Below are positions 36,350 through 46,511 of a stretch of 64,000 bases of DNA, piece by piece; position 1 is the first letter of the stretch; every line of letters begins with the position of its first letter. Below the pieces are notes generated by a model that was given only the letters and a program-made list of their open reading frames with translations, had not been told where the DNA came from and did not search any database. The DNA is from Impatiens glandulifera (Eukaryota > Streptophyta > Magnoliopsida > Ericales > Balsaminaceae), in NCBI RefSeq assembly GCF_907164915.1, contig NC_061866.1:40178320-40242319 (forward strand), given 5' to 3'. The position numbers and the translations under genes were made by a program.

Positions 36350-37130
36350 TTTGCTGAAGTGGGTTTATTTCAAATTAACCAGACAAGGACAACACTTACA
36401 TATGGAGTTCTTTGTTTTTGTTATTATTTTTCTTTCATTCGAGAAATGATGAAATCTGCAAAAACCCAGAAGAGAAACAGGATTAGATGTCAGCAAGATG
36501 ACCAAAATCAAAAGCAATGATCCAAAAATGGAAAAAAAAGATGATGTTAGTGAATCAAAATTTCACACGCCAAAACGAAAGTAATAGAATGGCATTTAAA
36601 AACACAGCCTTTAAATGCTGACCACTGTCCATTTTCCATTTTCTTGCAAGCAACAGAGACCGCCATCCTCCCTTGTCCCAACCAACCAACAAAAAGAAAA
36701 GAAAGAAAAAATACAAATCCAGTCCAAATGCAAAGAACATCTACAATTAGAAGTTTCTTTGAGTAAAATTAGTCCAAGTAAATACGTCCAAGGTAAATAA
36801 GACAGACAATGCAGAGATTCATGTGCATCTAAAACGTGGGACGAAACAAAAATCTAATTAAAGAAGTTTTACATACAAACAAGAGTGATATCAACATTCC
36901 AAAGAGATACACGACAATCTATAGAACTTTGAAGACCCTGAACTGAAATCACTTGGATTGGATTGAAGATGATACAAATAAGAGCTCTAAAACTCAAAAA
37001 GAAAAAGGTGGGTTTGATCAATTTTTACCGTAGCAAATGGCTTTAATCGTGAACTGAATCAAAAGAAGAGAAGACTGGCAAAAAAAGGATTGAAGATGAA
37101 GATGATGATAATGAATCTTATACAGACACA
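36350..37130 (-). promoter_or_regulatory. AGO10 5' leader, leader intron and core promoter
   Basis: On the minus strand a TATA-like TATAAG lies at 37122-37117. About 30 bases on begins a leader rich in TCATC. A donor at CTACG|GTAAAAAT (exon end 37029) and an acceptor TGCAG|ATTTC (exon start 36455) would remove a 573-bp leader intron. The final leader exon runs from 36455 to the ATG at 36349. The structure is inferred from splice consensus only. The MULE end lies ~150 bp upstream of the TATA-like box. Confidence 0.5.
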
Positions 37131-37270
37131 TGCAATAGCACTCGGTGGATTCTTTTCACGTGTAAAAAGGCTTTATCAATGGCCTGTCTACTCTTTACTT
37201 TTCTTTTCTTCTTCTTTTTTGAAAAACAAAAAAATGGGTTCTTTCTTTTCTTTTCTTCTCCCTCTTTAGT

Positions 37271-37418
37271 GGGGAAATTTGACGAAATGACCTTGCAAAC
37301 CGGGTTATTTGACCTGGTGGAATTTTATAATTTTTTTTGCGCTCGTGGTGTTCTATTTTTTTTTATACGATTTTGCCCTTGTCGCGAAACGCTAAGTGAC
37401 TTAGCGTTTCGCGAAGTG
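37271..37418 (+). repeat. Left TIR of the MULE, with internal palindrome
   Basis: It pairs with 46559-46706 with few mismatches. Its inner end is a perfect 33-bp inverted repeat at 37382-37414 (TCGCGAAACGCTAAGT, a central G, then the reverse complement), which contains the element's dispersed motif on both strands. A TATA-like TATAAATA follows at ~37432, so the TIR probably abuts an inward-facing promoter. Confidence 0.95.
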
Positions 37419-37427
37419 GATTAGACG

Positions 37428-37445
37428 TTTGTATAAATACCCAAA
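37428..37445 (+). promoter_or_regulatory. Putative inward promoter next to left TIR
   Basis: GTATAAATACCC just inside the left TIR is followed by a CT-rich leader (TCTCTCTCTTCTCC) and a GGCGACGACGGCGG-type GC-rich patch. The equivalent position at the right end has a TATA-like box and a similar CT-rich and GGCGGCGGCGAC leader for the transposase. TIR-adjacent promoters are usual in MULEs. Confidence 0.55.
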
Positions 37446-37931
37446 TAATTTCATTTCCCTAAATTTTTTTCTCTCTCTTCTCCAATTCTCTCCTTCACTC
37501 ACGGGGGCCGGCGACGACGGCGGCCGGCGGCGACGACGTCTCCGTTTCCATACAAATCAAACCCGATCCGAGCTCTTCTAACCTAACTAATTCATTTATG
37601 TTTATCTATTGCCGATTTCTAACCCTAGATCTATTTTGCATGCAGGTTTCTTATACTAGGGTTTATGTGATTTCTCCGATTCTAACTATTTGAACGGCGT
37701 CGAGGTAGATCTTCATTCTAACAGTTATGTTCTTGTTTAGGCTTTCTTCATTTCATAAACCTTTTCATATTTCCTTTATGTCCATCATTTTCTCCGTTTT
37801 GTTGATTCTTATTGCTGATATGGTTCATATTGGTTCATGTTTGAGCATTTCGTTAGGTTATTATTTGTTATTTGTTCATAATTGCTGAAAATCTATGTCT
37901 GATAAGAGCGTATGTGTTTCCGTTTCAGATC

Positions 37932-38050
37932 TGCTTACCGTTTCGCTACGGACTTACCGTTTCGCTACGGACTTACCGTTTCGCTACGGACTTACCGTTT
38001 CGCTACGGACTTACCGTTTCGCAGTATACCTCGCGATTCGCTAAGTATCA
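37932..38050 (+). repeat. Motif array A (19-bp period, 6 copies)
   Basis: TTCGC anchors stand at 37942, 37961, 37980, 37999, 38018 and 38037, exactly 19 bases apart. The unit is CTTACCGTTTCGCTACGGA; the last copy is CGATTCGCTAAGT. It lies in the leader region upstream of the DUF1985-Ulp1 gene. Confidence 0.95.
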
Positions 38051-38086
38051 AGATTTTTTGTTATTTATAGTTAATCATGAACTTCA

Positions 38087-38388
38087 TTTGACTAGGTATT
38101 TACATCACTTCATGGTTATGAAGAGAACATGTGTTAACAAAACAAACCTTCTAATTTTACATTGTAAACATTTAGATTCTTCAGAAAATGCCTTTGAAGA
38201 ATCTATCATTGACCTCCAGATAAGAAATAAATTTCAAACAATTTTCTCTTATCTGGAGTTCAATGATCGCTTCTTCAAAGACTTTTTCTGAAGAATCTAA
38301 ATGTTTCCATGTAAAATTATAGGGTTTGTTTTGCTAACACATGTTCTTTTCAAAACCATGACTTTGTTGTTGATACCTTGTCAAACGA
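38087..38388. repeat. Long inverted repeat (foldback) inside the MULE
   Basis: Arms at about 38087-38225 and 38248-38388 are inverted copies with modest mismatch. Examples are CTCCAGATAAG / CTTATCTGGAG next to the loop, CATTTAGATTCTTCAG / CTGAAGAATCTAAATG mid-arm and CATGTGTTA / TAACACATG further out. The loop is ~22 nt. A transcript from the TIR-side promoter would form a ~140-bp imperfect duplex. No coding sense is seen in the arms. A chance overlap with a 139-codon frame is ignored. Confidence 0.85.
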
Positions 38389-38445
38389 GATAGATTACCT
38401 ATGAAACCAATAAAAAATTTTGTACTTGACGATTCGCTAAGTACT

Positions 38446-38542
38446 ACGAGCTCCAGCTAGGAGAATGGTTTGAATTCGATTTCGTTATTAAAATATATTA
38501 GCGAAAACGTATTCAAACCATCTTCTCTTAGCTGGAGCTCGT
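38446..38542. repeat. Second, MIRNA-sized foldback
   Basis: Arms of ~30 nt at 38446-38475 and 38511-38542 (ACGAGCTCCAGCTAGGAGAA against TTCTCTTAGCTGGAGCTCGT) are separated by ~35 nt. The stem shares CTCCAG.TA words with the tip of the larger foldback, so the two are probably related. It matches no mature miRNA that I remember. Confidence 0.7.
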
Positions 38543-38715
38543 TGACCTCCCGATTCGCTAAGTCCCTCCCGATTCGCTACGTCCCTCCCGATTCGCTACG
38601 TGTCTCCCGATTCGCTAAGTCCGTCCCGATTCGCTAAGTCCGTCCCGATTCGCTAAGTCCGTCCCGATTCGCTAAGTCCCTCCCGATTCGCTAAGTGCCT
38701 CCCGACTCGCTACGG
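38541..38715 (+). repeat. Motif array C (19-bp period, 9 copies)
   Basis: Anchors run from 38554 to 38706 in strict 19-base steps. The unit is CCCTCCCGATTCGCTAAGT with CCGTCC and GTCTCC variants. A single extra copy lies at 38433. The array ends just before the putative promoter of the DUF1985-Ulp1 gene. Confidence 0.95.
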
Positions 38716-38749
38716 AAGTTGAAGAGACGCGCGTACTCACACGCGCTAG

Positions 38750-38878
38750 ACCTTATATATTCAAAATATTAAGAACATTTCATTTCAACCGCCCGACTCT
38801 CTCTCTCTAACCCATTTTCTCTTCACTGAATCTTGTCAAGCTCGATCATTTCTGCTTTCTTCTCGTTCGTGGTTAAGG
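38750..38878 (+). promoter_or_regulatory. Putative promoter and leader exon of the DUF1985-Ulp1 gene
   Basis: CTTATATATTC (38752-38762) resembles a TATA box. It is followed by a CT-rich leader (CTCTCTCTCTAACCC) and a donor-like GTGGTTAAG|GTTAG near 38,878. The acceptor TTTTGTAG sits directly before the ATG at 39441. This implies a leader intron of ~560 bp carrying arrays D and E. Confidence 0.5.
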
Positions 38879-39024
38879 TTAGTTCATTATCATTTTCTGC
38901 TTTTTTGTTCATTGGTGGTTTTTGCATGTTAGTGTAATGTTAAGTGTTTCTGTTCAGTATATATTTTTCGCCAGTAGGGTTTCTGTTCAGTATATTTTTG
39001 TTTGTTGTCATTAGGGTTTCATTA

Positions 39025-39385
39025 GGGTTTCGCTAGGTACCTTCCGATTCGGTAAGTACCTTCCGATTCGGTAAGTACCTAGCGATTCGCTATACCTAGT
39101 TGTGGCCGATCATTTTCTGGTTTTTTGCTTATGGATTTTGGTCTTTGCATGTTAAGTTTAAGTGTTTGTTTCAGATTTTTTGTTTAGGGTTTTTGCATGT
39201 TAAGTTTATTGTTGTTTCTGATTAGTTTCGTATTGTTTCCGATTCGGTAATGCTGTCTTATGTTCAGTTAACGGCGGTTTCGCTCGGTACCTCTCGATTC
39301 GCTAAGTGCCTCCCGATTCGCTAAGTACTTAGCGAATCGGGAGGCACTTAGCGAATCGGGAGGTGCCTCCCGATTCGCTAAGTTC
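39025..39385 (+). repeat. Motif arrays D and E with a 64-bp perfect palindrome
   Basis: Array D has anchors at 39029, 39048, 39067 and 39086 (19-bp steps; two copies read TTCGG). Array E (39243 and 39280-39385) holds copies in both orientations. Within it 39295-39358 is a perfect 64-bp palindrome whose half contains two motif copies. All lie in the presumed leader intron of the DUF1985-Ulp1 gene. Confidence 0.95.
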
Positions 39386-39440
39386 TTACGTTTGTATGTG
39401 TTTGTTCGAACATTTTTTATGATGTTGTTTCCTTTTGTAG

Positions 39441-42400
39441 ATGGCAGAAACAACTGTTACTGAGTTTCCCGGTCGGATTTCGTGGAAAAGTGCCCTCACC
39501 CTGAAGAAGATTGTGAATAAGTTCGAGGAAATGGATCTTCTGGAGAGTGTGTACAATACCCAGTTCAGATCATTATTCACAGCCCCCCTCTTGCAGTTCT
39601 CAGGAAGTATTGTTCATCAAATGTTGTTGAGGCGGTTAAGCTCAAACTCCAAGGAGATAACTTTCATGGTGAATGGGCAAAAGCTTGTATTTGGTATGAA
39701 GGAGTATGCGTTGGTTACCGGCCTATGTTTCGGCGTTTATCCTGAGTTGGACCAAGAAAAATTGCGCCGTTGTCCACCTCTCTCGGTTAAATACTTTAAA
39801 GGGAGCATGAGTGTGAAAATGTGCGAGTTCGAGAAGGCTTTTTTCAAATGCAAAGACAAGGAAGATGCATTCAAGATGGGGCTGGTATGCCTGATTTGCC
39901 AGTACATATTCACATTTGACCCAAAAAGAGTTATATTTCCAAAAATACTCAACCTGGTGGAAGACAAGGACACTTTCTTCCAATATCCATGGGGGAAGGT
40001 CACCTTTAGAGCCACCCTCAAGGGTTTAAACAAGAACATGAAACACCTCTGTACCTCATTTTTTGAGAAGAAAAAGTTGGCTGAAGATCCTTATGCTCCT
40101 TTTGCATATAACATCTATGGGTTCGCATTGGCACTTCAAGTGTGGACGTATGAGATCTTCGAAAACTTTATCCCTAAATTCGCCAGAAGGAATGAGATTA
40201 ATGACCCTCTACGCCCAAGGTTGTTACTCTATCATTCCAACAGGAAAAACACATCGATGGAGGTTAAGACTGCTCTAGAGACCACGGATGTGACTGAGAT
40301 GGAAGAGTCCTCCATGGAGAAGAGGTTATACAGTGGTGATGTATTTGAGCAAATCGACGAGACAGCTGATGATTTTTTTGAGGGATTTACTGATGGGAAG
40401 GTAATAAAAGATGATGTTGATGAAGAAGAAGAAGAAAGTGAACATGAAGAAGTTACTCCGATTCCCAAACCTGCCACGAGGAAGAGAAAGGCTGATGCTA
40501 CTCTTAAAGAAGCAGCCAACTTGAAGAAGAAGCTTGCTTATGAATCGATTCCGGCCCACATTCTTACTCCCCCATCCGCGACCTCAAGTCCTCGGGCTGA
40601 CACACCTTCTCCTCGGGCTCCAACACCTACTGTTGGATGTGATTTTAATGAGATGAAGGAGGAGCTGAAAATAGAGTTGAAAGAGGAGATGAAAAAGATG
40701 AAAACAGAGCTCATCAAAGAGCTAAAAATCACAATCCAACAAACTCAACAAACTCACGTTGAGTCGTTCAAGAAGATGGTTTTTAATATGTCCACACAGT
40801 TGTTAGAAAAATCCAACAAAAGGATGTCCATATTATTAACCAGATTAGATGATATGGAGGATAATATAAAGAAGAAGAAGAGTAAGAAGAAGGATTCTAA
40901 GAAGGCTGTGAAGGTTGAAGAGGAAAAGACTACTGAGGTATGGAGATATTGAATTTTGCACTTTACATTTTATTTCGCTAAGTACATATCTGATCTAACC
41001 AGTACATATTTTGCAGGTTAAGGATTCTAAGAAGGATGTCGAAGTTGAGAAGAGCAAGGTTGAACAGGAGGAGGAGAAGAAAGAGGTATTCTGCGAACTT
41101 TTCGTTTCGCAAAGTAGTTTCCGTTTCGCAAAGTAGTTTCCGTTTCGCTAAGTTAGTATTTTTCGTTTCGCTAAGTTAGTATTTTTCGTTTCGCAAAGTA
41201 GTTTCCGTTTCGCTAAGTTAGTATTTTTCGTTTCGCAAAGTAGTTTCCGTTTCGCTAAGTTAGTATTTTTCGTTTCGCAAAGTAGTTTCCGTTTCGCAAA
41301 TTATTTGTTGTCGATTCGCTAAGTGTGAATTTTGTCTATTTTGTAGGAGACTGTGGGGGATGATGAGAAGGTGAATGATGGGACTGATGGGAAAGACGAT
41401 GTAATGGAGGACAATGAGAAGGTGGAGGATGAAAAACAAGAGGACGTTGAGAAGGTGGAGGACGCACAGAAGGTGGAGACCGATGAGAAGGTGGATGATG
41501 ATGAAAAGATGGATGAGGATAAGGTGGAGAACGATGAGAAGGTCGATGATGAAGAGAAGGTGGAGGATGAAAGAAAAGACAACGATGAGAAGGTGGATGA
41601 TGATGAAAAGATGGATGAGGATAAGGTGGAGAACGATGAGAAGGTCGATGATGAAGAGAAGGTGGAGGATGAAAGAAAAGACAACGATGAGAAGGTAGAT
41701 GATGATGAGAAGGTGGAGGATGCGAAGGTGGAGGACGTAAAGATAGAGGTTGAGGCTAAATTGGAGGACGGTGTGGCTAGGGTGGATGATGTGGAGGTTG
41801 ATCTGAAACTGAAGGATTTGAAAGTGAAGGTGAAGGATGAGAAGACTGTGGGGGATGTGAAGGCAAATGATGACAATGATGACAATGACGATTTCCAGTT
41901 ATACAATACTCCTCCTAAAGGAAATTATGGGAGGAGAGTGAGGAAGCCGAAAAAAGATGACTCGTACACCAACCCTTCCTTGTCAAAAATGCCCAAGACA
42001 AAGGATCCTATGAAAGTGAATCACCTTCAAAAATTTGATGATGAGCTACTTCATAAAGTAAAGGCGTGGTTGGATGATCCAAAAACCGATAATTCGACAA
42101 CGGATTTACATACGGTTCAAGCAAAGAAGGAAGTGTTGGTTAGAGTTGTAACAAGGCTTACATGGATTGAAGACGAGGTAAGTCGTTCAAATCAATTCAT
42201 TAATCTTCGTTTCGCAAATTACTCTTCGTTTCGCAAAGTACTCTTCGTTTCGCAAAGTAATCTTCGTTTCGCAAAGTGCTCTTCGTTTCGCAAAGTGCTC
42301 TTCGTTTCGCAAAGTACTTACTTAGTCAATGTTGTTTGATATGTACTCAATGTATGTTGTATGCTCCCATTGTGCAGGAAATCGATGCATTCTGCCATCT

Positions 42401-43049
42401 TCTGCGGAAAAGGATTTCCTGCTATCCCAAAACATATAAAAATACACTTGCGGCAATTGGGGATTGCGTATTGTCGGATAGAATCAGGCGACTGCACAGG
42501 GATTTTATTAAGGATCCTGCCAAATTTCCAGTCGACGAATTCAAAGACTATTATATGGGCGCACCACATAGATATATGCCAGAGTGGTCTACAATTGACG
42601 ACGTCTACATGCCAGTGAACATTAACCAGAAACACTGGATTTTATGTGTAGCACGTCTTCAAAAGTACCGCATTGACGTGTACGACTGTGACGCCTATCT
42701 TTATAAGAATCTGGATCCTTATTTGAAACCCTTCTGCGACATGATTCCATGTATATTCGCCAAAACAATCACTCCCGGTGAGAGGGTAAGGTATCCTAAT
42801 TTCAACTTCGAAGGCCCCCTCCAACCAATGACATACAAACGGTTTCCACACCCCAAAGTGAAAACCGCTGCTCCTAAGGTTGGAGAAGTCCCGCGGGCAA
42901 CAGAGAGCGGGGACTGTGGGGTCTTCACGCTAATGTACATGGAACACTTGACCGCTAATCAACCCGTGCATAATGTGACCTCAGAAAATATGGGATTTTT
43001 TAGGCAGAAGATGGCGGTCCGGTTATTCCATCAGATTATGGAACCTTAA
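39441..43049 (+). CDS. MULE-encoded DUF1985 plus Ulp1-like cysteine protease (1022 aa)
   Basis: Exons 39441-40937, 41017-41085, 41347-42177 and 42378-43049 all join in phase 0. Residues ~25-190 fit DUF1985, a plant transposon-associated domain (VYNTQFRSLF, then FGMKEYALVTGLCFG). A basic/proline stretch and a predicted coiled coil follow (~400-480), then a very acidic D/E/K/V-rich region with an in-frame 102-bp tandem duplication at 41491-41694. The C-terminus is a C48 (Ulp1/SENP) protease with all three catalytic residues: H885 (QKHW), D902 (DVYDCD) and C979 (SGDCGVF). Related Ulp1-like genes are known cargo of Kaonashi-type MULEs, and DUF1985 occurs in VANC anti-silencing proteins of VANDAL MULEs. 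The target (SUMO or another protein) is unknown. Each intron contains copies of the element motif. Confidence 0.9.
40974..40984 (+). repeat. Single motif copy in intron 1
   Basis: TTCGCTAAGTA lies in the 79-bp first intron (40938-41016), so even the shortest intron of the gene carries the motif once. Confidence 0.8.
41100..41327 (+). repeat. Motif array G filling intron 2 (11 copies)
   Basis: TTCGC anchors at 41106, 41125, 41144, 41167, 41190, 41209, 41232, 41251, 41274, 41293 and 41315 are spaced 19 or 22-23 bases apart. The units are CGTTTCGCAAAGTAGTTTC and CGTTTCGCTAAGTTAGTATT. They make up nearly the whole 261-bp intron (41086-41346) and stop short of both splice sites. Confidence 0.97.
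42205..42318 (+). repeat. Motif array H in intron 3 (6 copies)
   Basis: Anchors at 42211, 42230, 42249, 42268, 42287 and 42306 lie in exact 19-base steps, unit CGTTTCGCAAAGTACTCTT. The array lies inside the 200-bp intron 42178-42377. Confidence 0.97.
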
Positions 43050-43159
43050 ACATTATTATTTGTAAATTGGATAACTTATTTTGATGTATTGTAAACCTTG
43101 ATGAATATGTTGGAAGTTGGATTATGTATTGTAAATTATTTTGTGTAAATTGATGTATT

Positions 43160-43312
43160 GTAAATTCGCAAAGTACTCTTCGTTTCGCAAAGTCCCTCCC
43201 GTTTCGCAAAGTACTCTTCGTTTCGCAAAGTCCCTCCCGTTTCGCAAAGTCCCTCCCGTTTCGCTACGTGTCTCCCGATTCGCTACGTGTCTCCCGATTC
43301 GCTAAGTGCCCT
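43160..43312 (+). repeat. Motif array I between the two convergent genes (8 copies)
   Basis: Anchors run from 43165 to 43298 in exact 19-base steps, with a change of unit from CGTTTCGCAAAGT to CGATTCGCTACGT along the array. It sits in the 444-bp gap between the stops of the Ulp1-like gene (43049) and the transposase gene (43494). Confidence 0.97.
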
Positions 43313-43493
43313 CCCCCATCAGATTGATTATATTTTCCATCTGTTTCTTTAGCAACCTTAATTCATTTCTCAATTGAGATTGGATTATATAATGCCAATT
43401 GACAATATTTTAAACAAGCATTAAACCTCAATTAATTAACAACATACCAGTACCATAGTTCAATTAAAAACATATATTACAACATAGTATCTA

Positions 43494-46382
43494 TCAAGCT
43501 AAAGGTTCATATTGTTGAGATGATGAGTCATGCTGCTTAGATGATGAGTCATGCTGCTTAGATGATGAAGCTCGTGCAGTAGATGGTGCAGGCATCACTG
43601 CTTTGCATGTTGCCCTATTATGTCCAAGCCCATCACATGAGCTGCATCGTCTCGGGATCTTACGGACCTCACCCTGGGATGACCTACGCTTTGTTTGTGG
43701 CCTGCCTTTCTTAACCTTCACATTTGGTTTAAGACATGAACGTTGCTTGATATTTTCGGGAACATCCCAATTTTCTTCATCACCGGGAGGATAACATGTC
43801 TCGGCATATGAATTTATCCAACACTCAGTTGTGTAATACCTGTGTGTAGGGAAAATATAACGAATTATTAATTGGTTAAACAGAATGAACACGTGAGCTA
43901 GATATTAATACCTTGAACAGAAGTCATAAGAAACCAAATTCCGACTACGGGCAGCAGCCATTGCATGCGTACAAGGAAGACCCGAAACTTCGAATACTCT
44001 ACAAGTGCAGTTCATGTCTTTCAAATTGACTTTGAAATGGGACTGATTGTCATGCACATAAAACTCGAATCGGTTAAGCGATTGGACTGTATAGAATCTG
44101 GCCTTCTCGAATCCCTCACGTAACACCTTCTCATAATTTGGAGATAAAACTTCTTCGTGATTAGACGCTCTTTCTCTTCTATCGTTAAACCATTGTTGTA
44201 TTGTGAATCTTAAATACTCAGCCATTTCTGAAATGGGATACTTTCTGGCTTCCCTGCTCTGACTATTGAAACTCTCAGCATAATTGCTTGTCAGTTGATT
44301 GTATCGCTTACCGGGAAAAAATGCTCTACTCCATCTTGGGAACCCAATTTCTTCCAAATAGGCAGCAATCCTGTGATCTTTAACCTTGATTTTCTCAAAC
44401 CACCGATTAAATTCTTGGACAGTGTATGCCCTTGAAGCCGAATCAAACTCCGCATGACACTTATCACTTTTAAATTTGGCCACAATATTCATCTTTATGT
44501 GATATGTGCACGCGCCGTGGTCTGCTTCTGGGAAAACAGCGCACAAGGCATTAGCGATGCTTGGGTGTCTGTCGGATACGAAGACGAGATCATCAACTAA
44601 TCCAATTGCGTCTCTCAGTTTTTGCATGAAATAAGTCCAGGAGTTATTATTCTCTGAATCAACAACGCCGAATGCGACAGGATATAGTTGCTCATTCGCA
44701 TCCAATGCAATAGCCACCAATAATTGACCACCCACCTTGTGCTTAAGAAAACTAGCATCAACACATAATACAGGACGGCAAAAGGATTTGAAACCCCTAA
44801 TTGAGAGGCCTAGGGACATGAACATATACTTGAAGTGACCGAGCTCGTCTGTCTGTATGTCGGTTATGGTACCAGGATTACACTTCTCCAACATGTAAAG
44901 GTATGATGGCAGTATTCCATAAGAATCCTCTACCGTTCCTCGCACCGCTATTAAAGCATTTTCCCTTGCCCTCCATGCCTTATTATAAGTCAAAAATATC
45001 CCATAAGTTGTCTGCATGTCTTCAATTATTTTCTTAGGCAAGTGGTTATGATGATGGTCCATGTACTTGCTCTTCACGCACTGCCCAATAACCCATGCTG
45101 GTGTTTGCATTTTTTTCTTGGGCCTCGACAAAGTGGAGCATGAGTGTTGATGCTCAAATGTCCGGATCTCAAACATCTCAGAAAACTTACCTTTCACAGC
45201 CCGCAAGCTCCACTTGCATGTCTCATCCAAACATTTGAGTTCCCAAAGATTTTTCCTTGACTTCTCCACTTTGAATTCAAAATGATTGGCCATCGCATAT
45301 TTATATAGAGCAAGTTGAAGTTCTTTTTTATTTTCAAACAACGAACCGACTTCCAATACGGTTTCACTAGTTAATGCCATCGCAAATGTGGGGTCTGGCG
45401 GTGATGTGTCTGTCGGGTCTGTCGATGGTGTACCCATTGAAGATCGTCTTGCACTAGATGGTGTACCCATTGATGATCTTCTTGCACTTGTTGGTGTACC
45501 ATTATTTGATGCCTTTTTTGCACTAGTTGGTGTACCCAATGATGATCTTCTTGCACTTGGTTGTATAGGTATTGATGCTTTCTCACCACTATTAACATGC
45601 AAGTCCTGAGTAAGTGGGATGTGAGGCAAAGAGGTTTCTCCGGCTTCATTTTGACTTTCAACAAAGAATTCCAAGGGTACAACAGGTGGAACAAATTTCT
45701 GAGTAAGTTGTGGTGGTAGTATACTTTCTTGAGTTGGGTATGTAAGTAGTGGTATCTTTTCTTTAGTAAACGCTGACTTCTCCACTACAGATACACACAA
45801 TGGTGACACTGTTCGACCCAAAATCAAGCGTGATAGATATGTGTTCAAATCCCCATCATTATCAATAAAAACAGGTTTTGGATTTCTGATATTCGGAATA
45901 TCATACTTCACTTGGACCACTAAATCGTATGCTGATAACTGGAGATTAAGTCTATCGTAGAGTATATCAAGTAATTCAGCATAACGAGTACTTTGGGGTA
46001 GATCAAATGTTTTGATTGAAGATGCATCAAAATACAGTATTCCATCAGCATCAAGTTTCCACTCTCCATTATAGAAAACGAAAACTTCAGCTGCAATATA
46101 AAAAACATGATTTGATTTAGAGACGTATAATTAATACTTCGCGAATCGAAAGGCACTTAGCGAAGCGGGAAGTCCTTCGCGAATCGTAAGGCACTTAGCG
46201 AAACGGGAAGGGCTTCGCGAATCGTAAGGCACTTAGCGAAACGGGAAGTCCTTCGCGAATCGCCAGGCACTTAGCGAAACGGGAAGTAAACCCTAACCAA
46301 TCTCAGAAACCGAACATCAATAAAACATGCTTCAAATAGACGTACCTATTGGAACAGTGCTCGTGCACGTCGTCGAGCTCAT
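43494..46382 (-). CDS. mudrA: MURA (MuDR-type) transposase, 853 aa, intact
   Basis: Exons on the minus strand are 46382-46346, 46090-43912 and 43839-43494; the ATG opens a 12-codon first exon (MSSTTCTSTVPI). Domains in order: an N-terminal region with repeated SARRSSMGTP units (~residues 140-200); the MuDR DNA-binding/zinc region (KYAMANHFEFKVEKSRKNLW, CKWSLRAVKG, EHQHSC); the MULE DDE core with CVDASFLKH, then GVVDSENNNSW, VSDRHPSI and HGACTYHIKMN; a SWIM zinc finger (CTCRVFEVSGLPCTHAMAAA); and a CCHC knuckle (CSSCDGLGHNRATCK). It catalyses cut-and-paste transposition of MULEs. There is no stop or frameshift, so it is potentially active. The first intron is filled with element motifs. Confidence 0.95.
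46138..46290 (-). repeat. Motif array J in transposase intron 1 (8 copies)
   Basis: GCGAA anchors (the motif on the minus strand) at 46141, 46160, 46179, 46198, 46217, 46236, 46255 and 46274 lie in exact 19-base steps, alternating between CGATTCGCGAAG and CGTTTCGCTAAGTGCC types. As in the other gene, the motif is in sense orientation relative to transcription. Confidence 0.97.
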
Positions 46383-46511
46383 AGTGGATTTCGAATGAAC
46401 TTCGCCGCCGAGATCTCCCCCGAGTTCGTCGCCGCCGCCGGAGTTTAGAGAGAAGGAGGAGAAGAGCGGGAAGAGAGAGAAGGAGAAGAAAAGAAATGAA
46501 AAAAAAGTACG

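Noticed and set aside
37872..38291. 139-codon open frame in the MULE leader
   Set aside because: It reads through the 19-bp motif array and into the foldback, and has no domain or splice support.
38541..38715. CRISPR-like regular repeats
   Set aside because: The unit is 19 bp tandem with no unique spacers, in a plant transposon; it is a minisatellite-type motif array.
41414..41698. Arginine/methionine-rich open frame overlapping the Ulp1-like gene
   Set aside because: It is another frame of the D/E/K-rich coding repeat and has no independent support.
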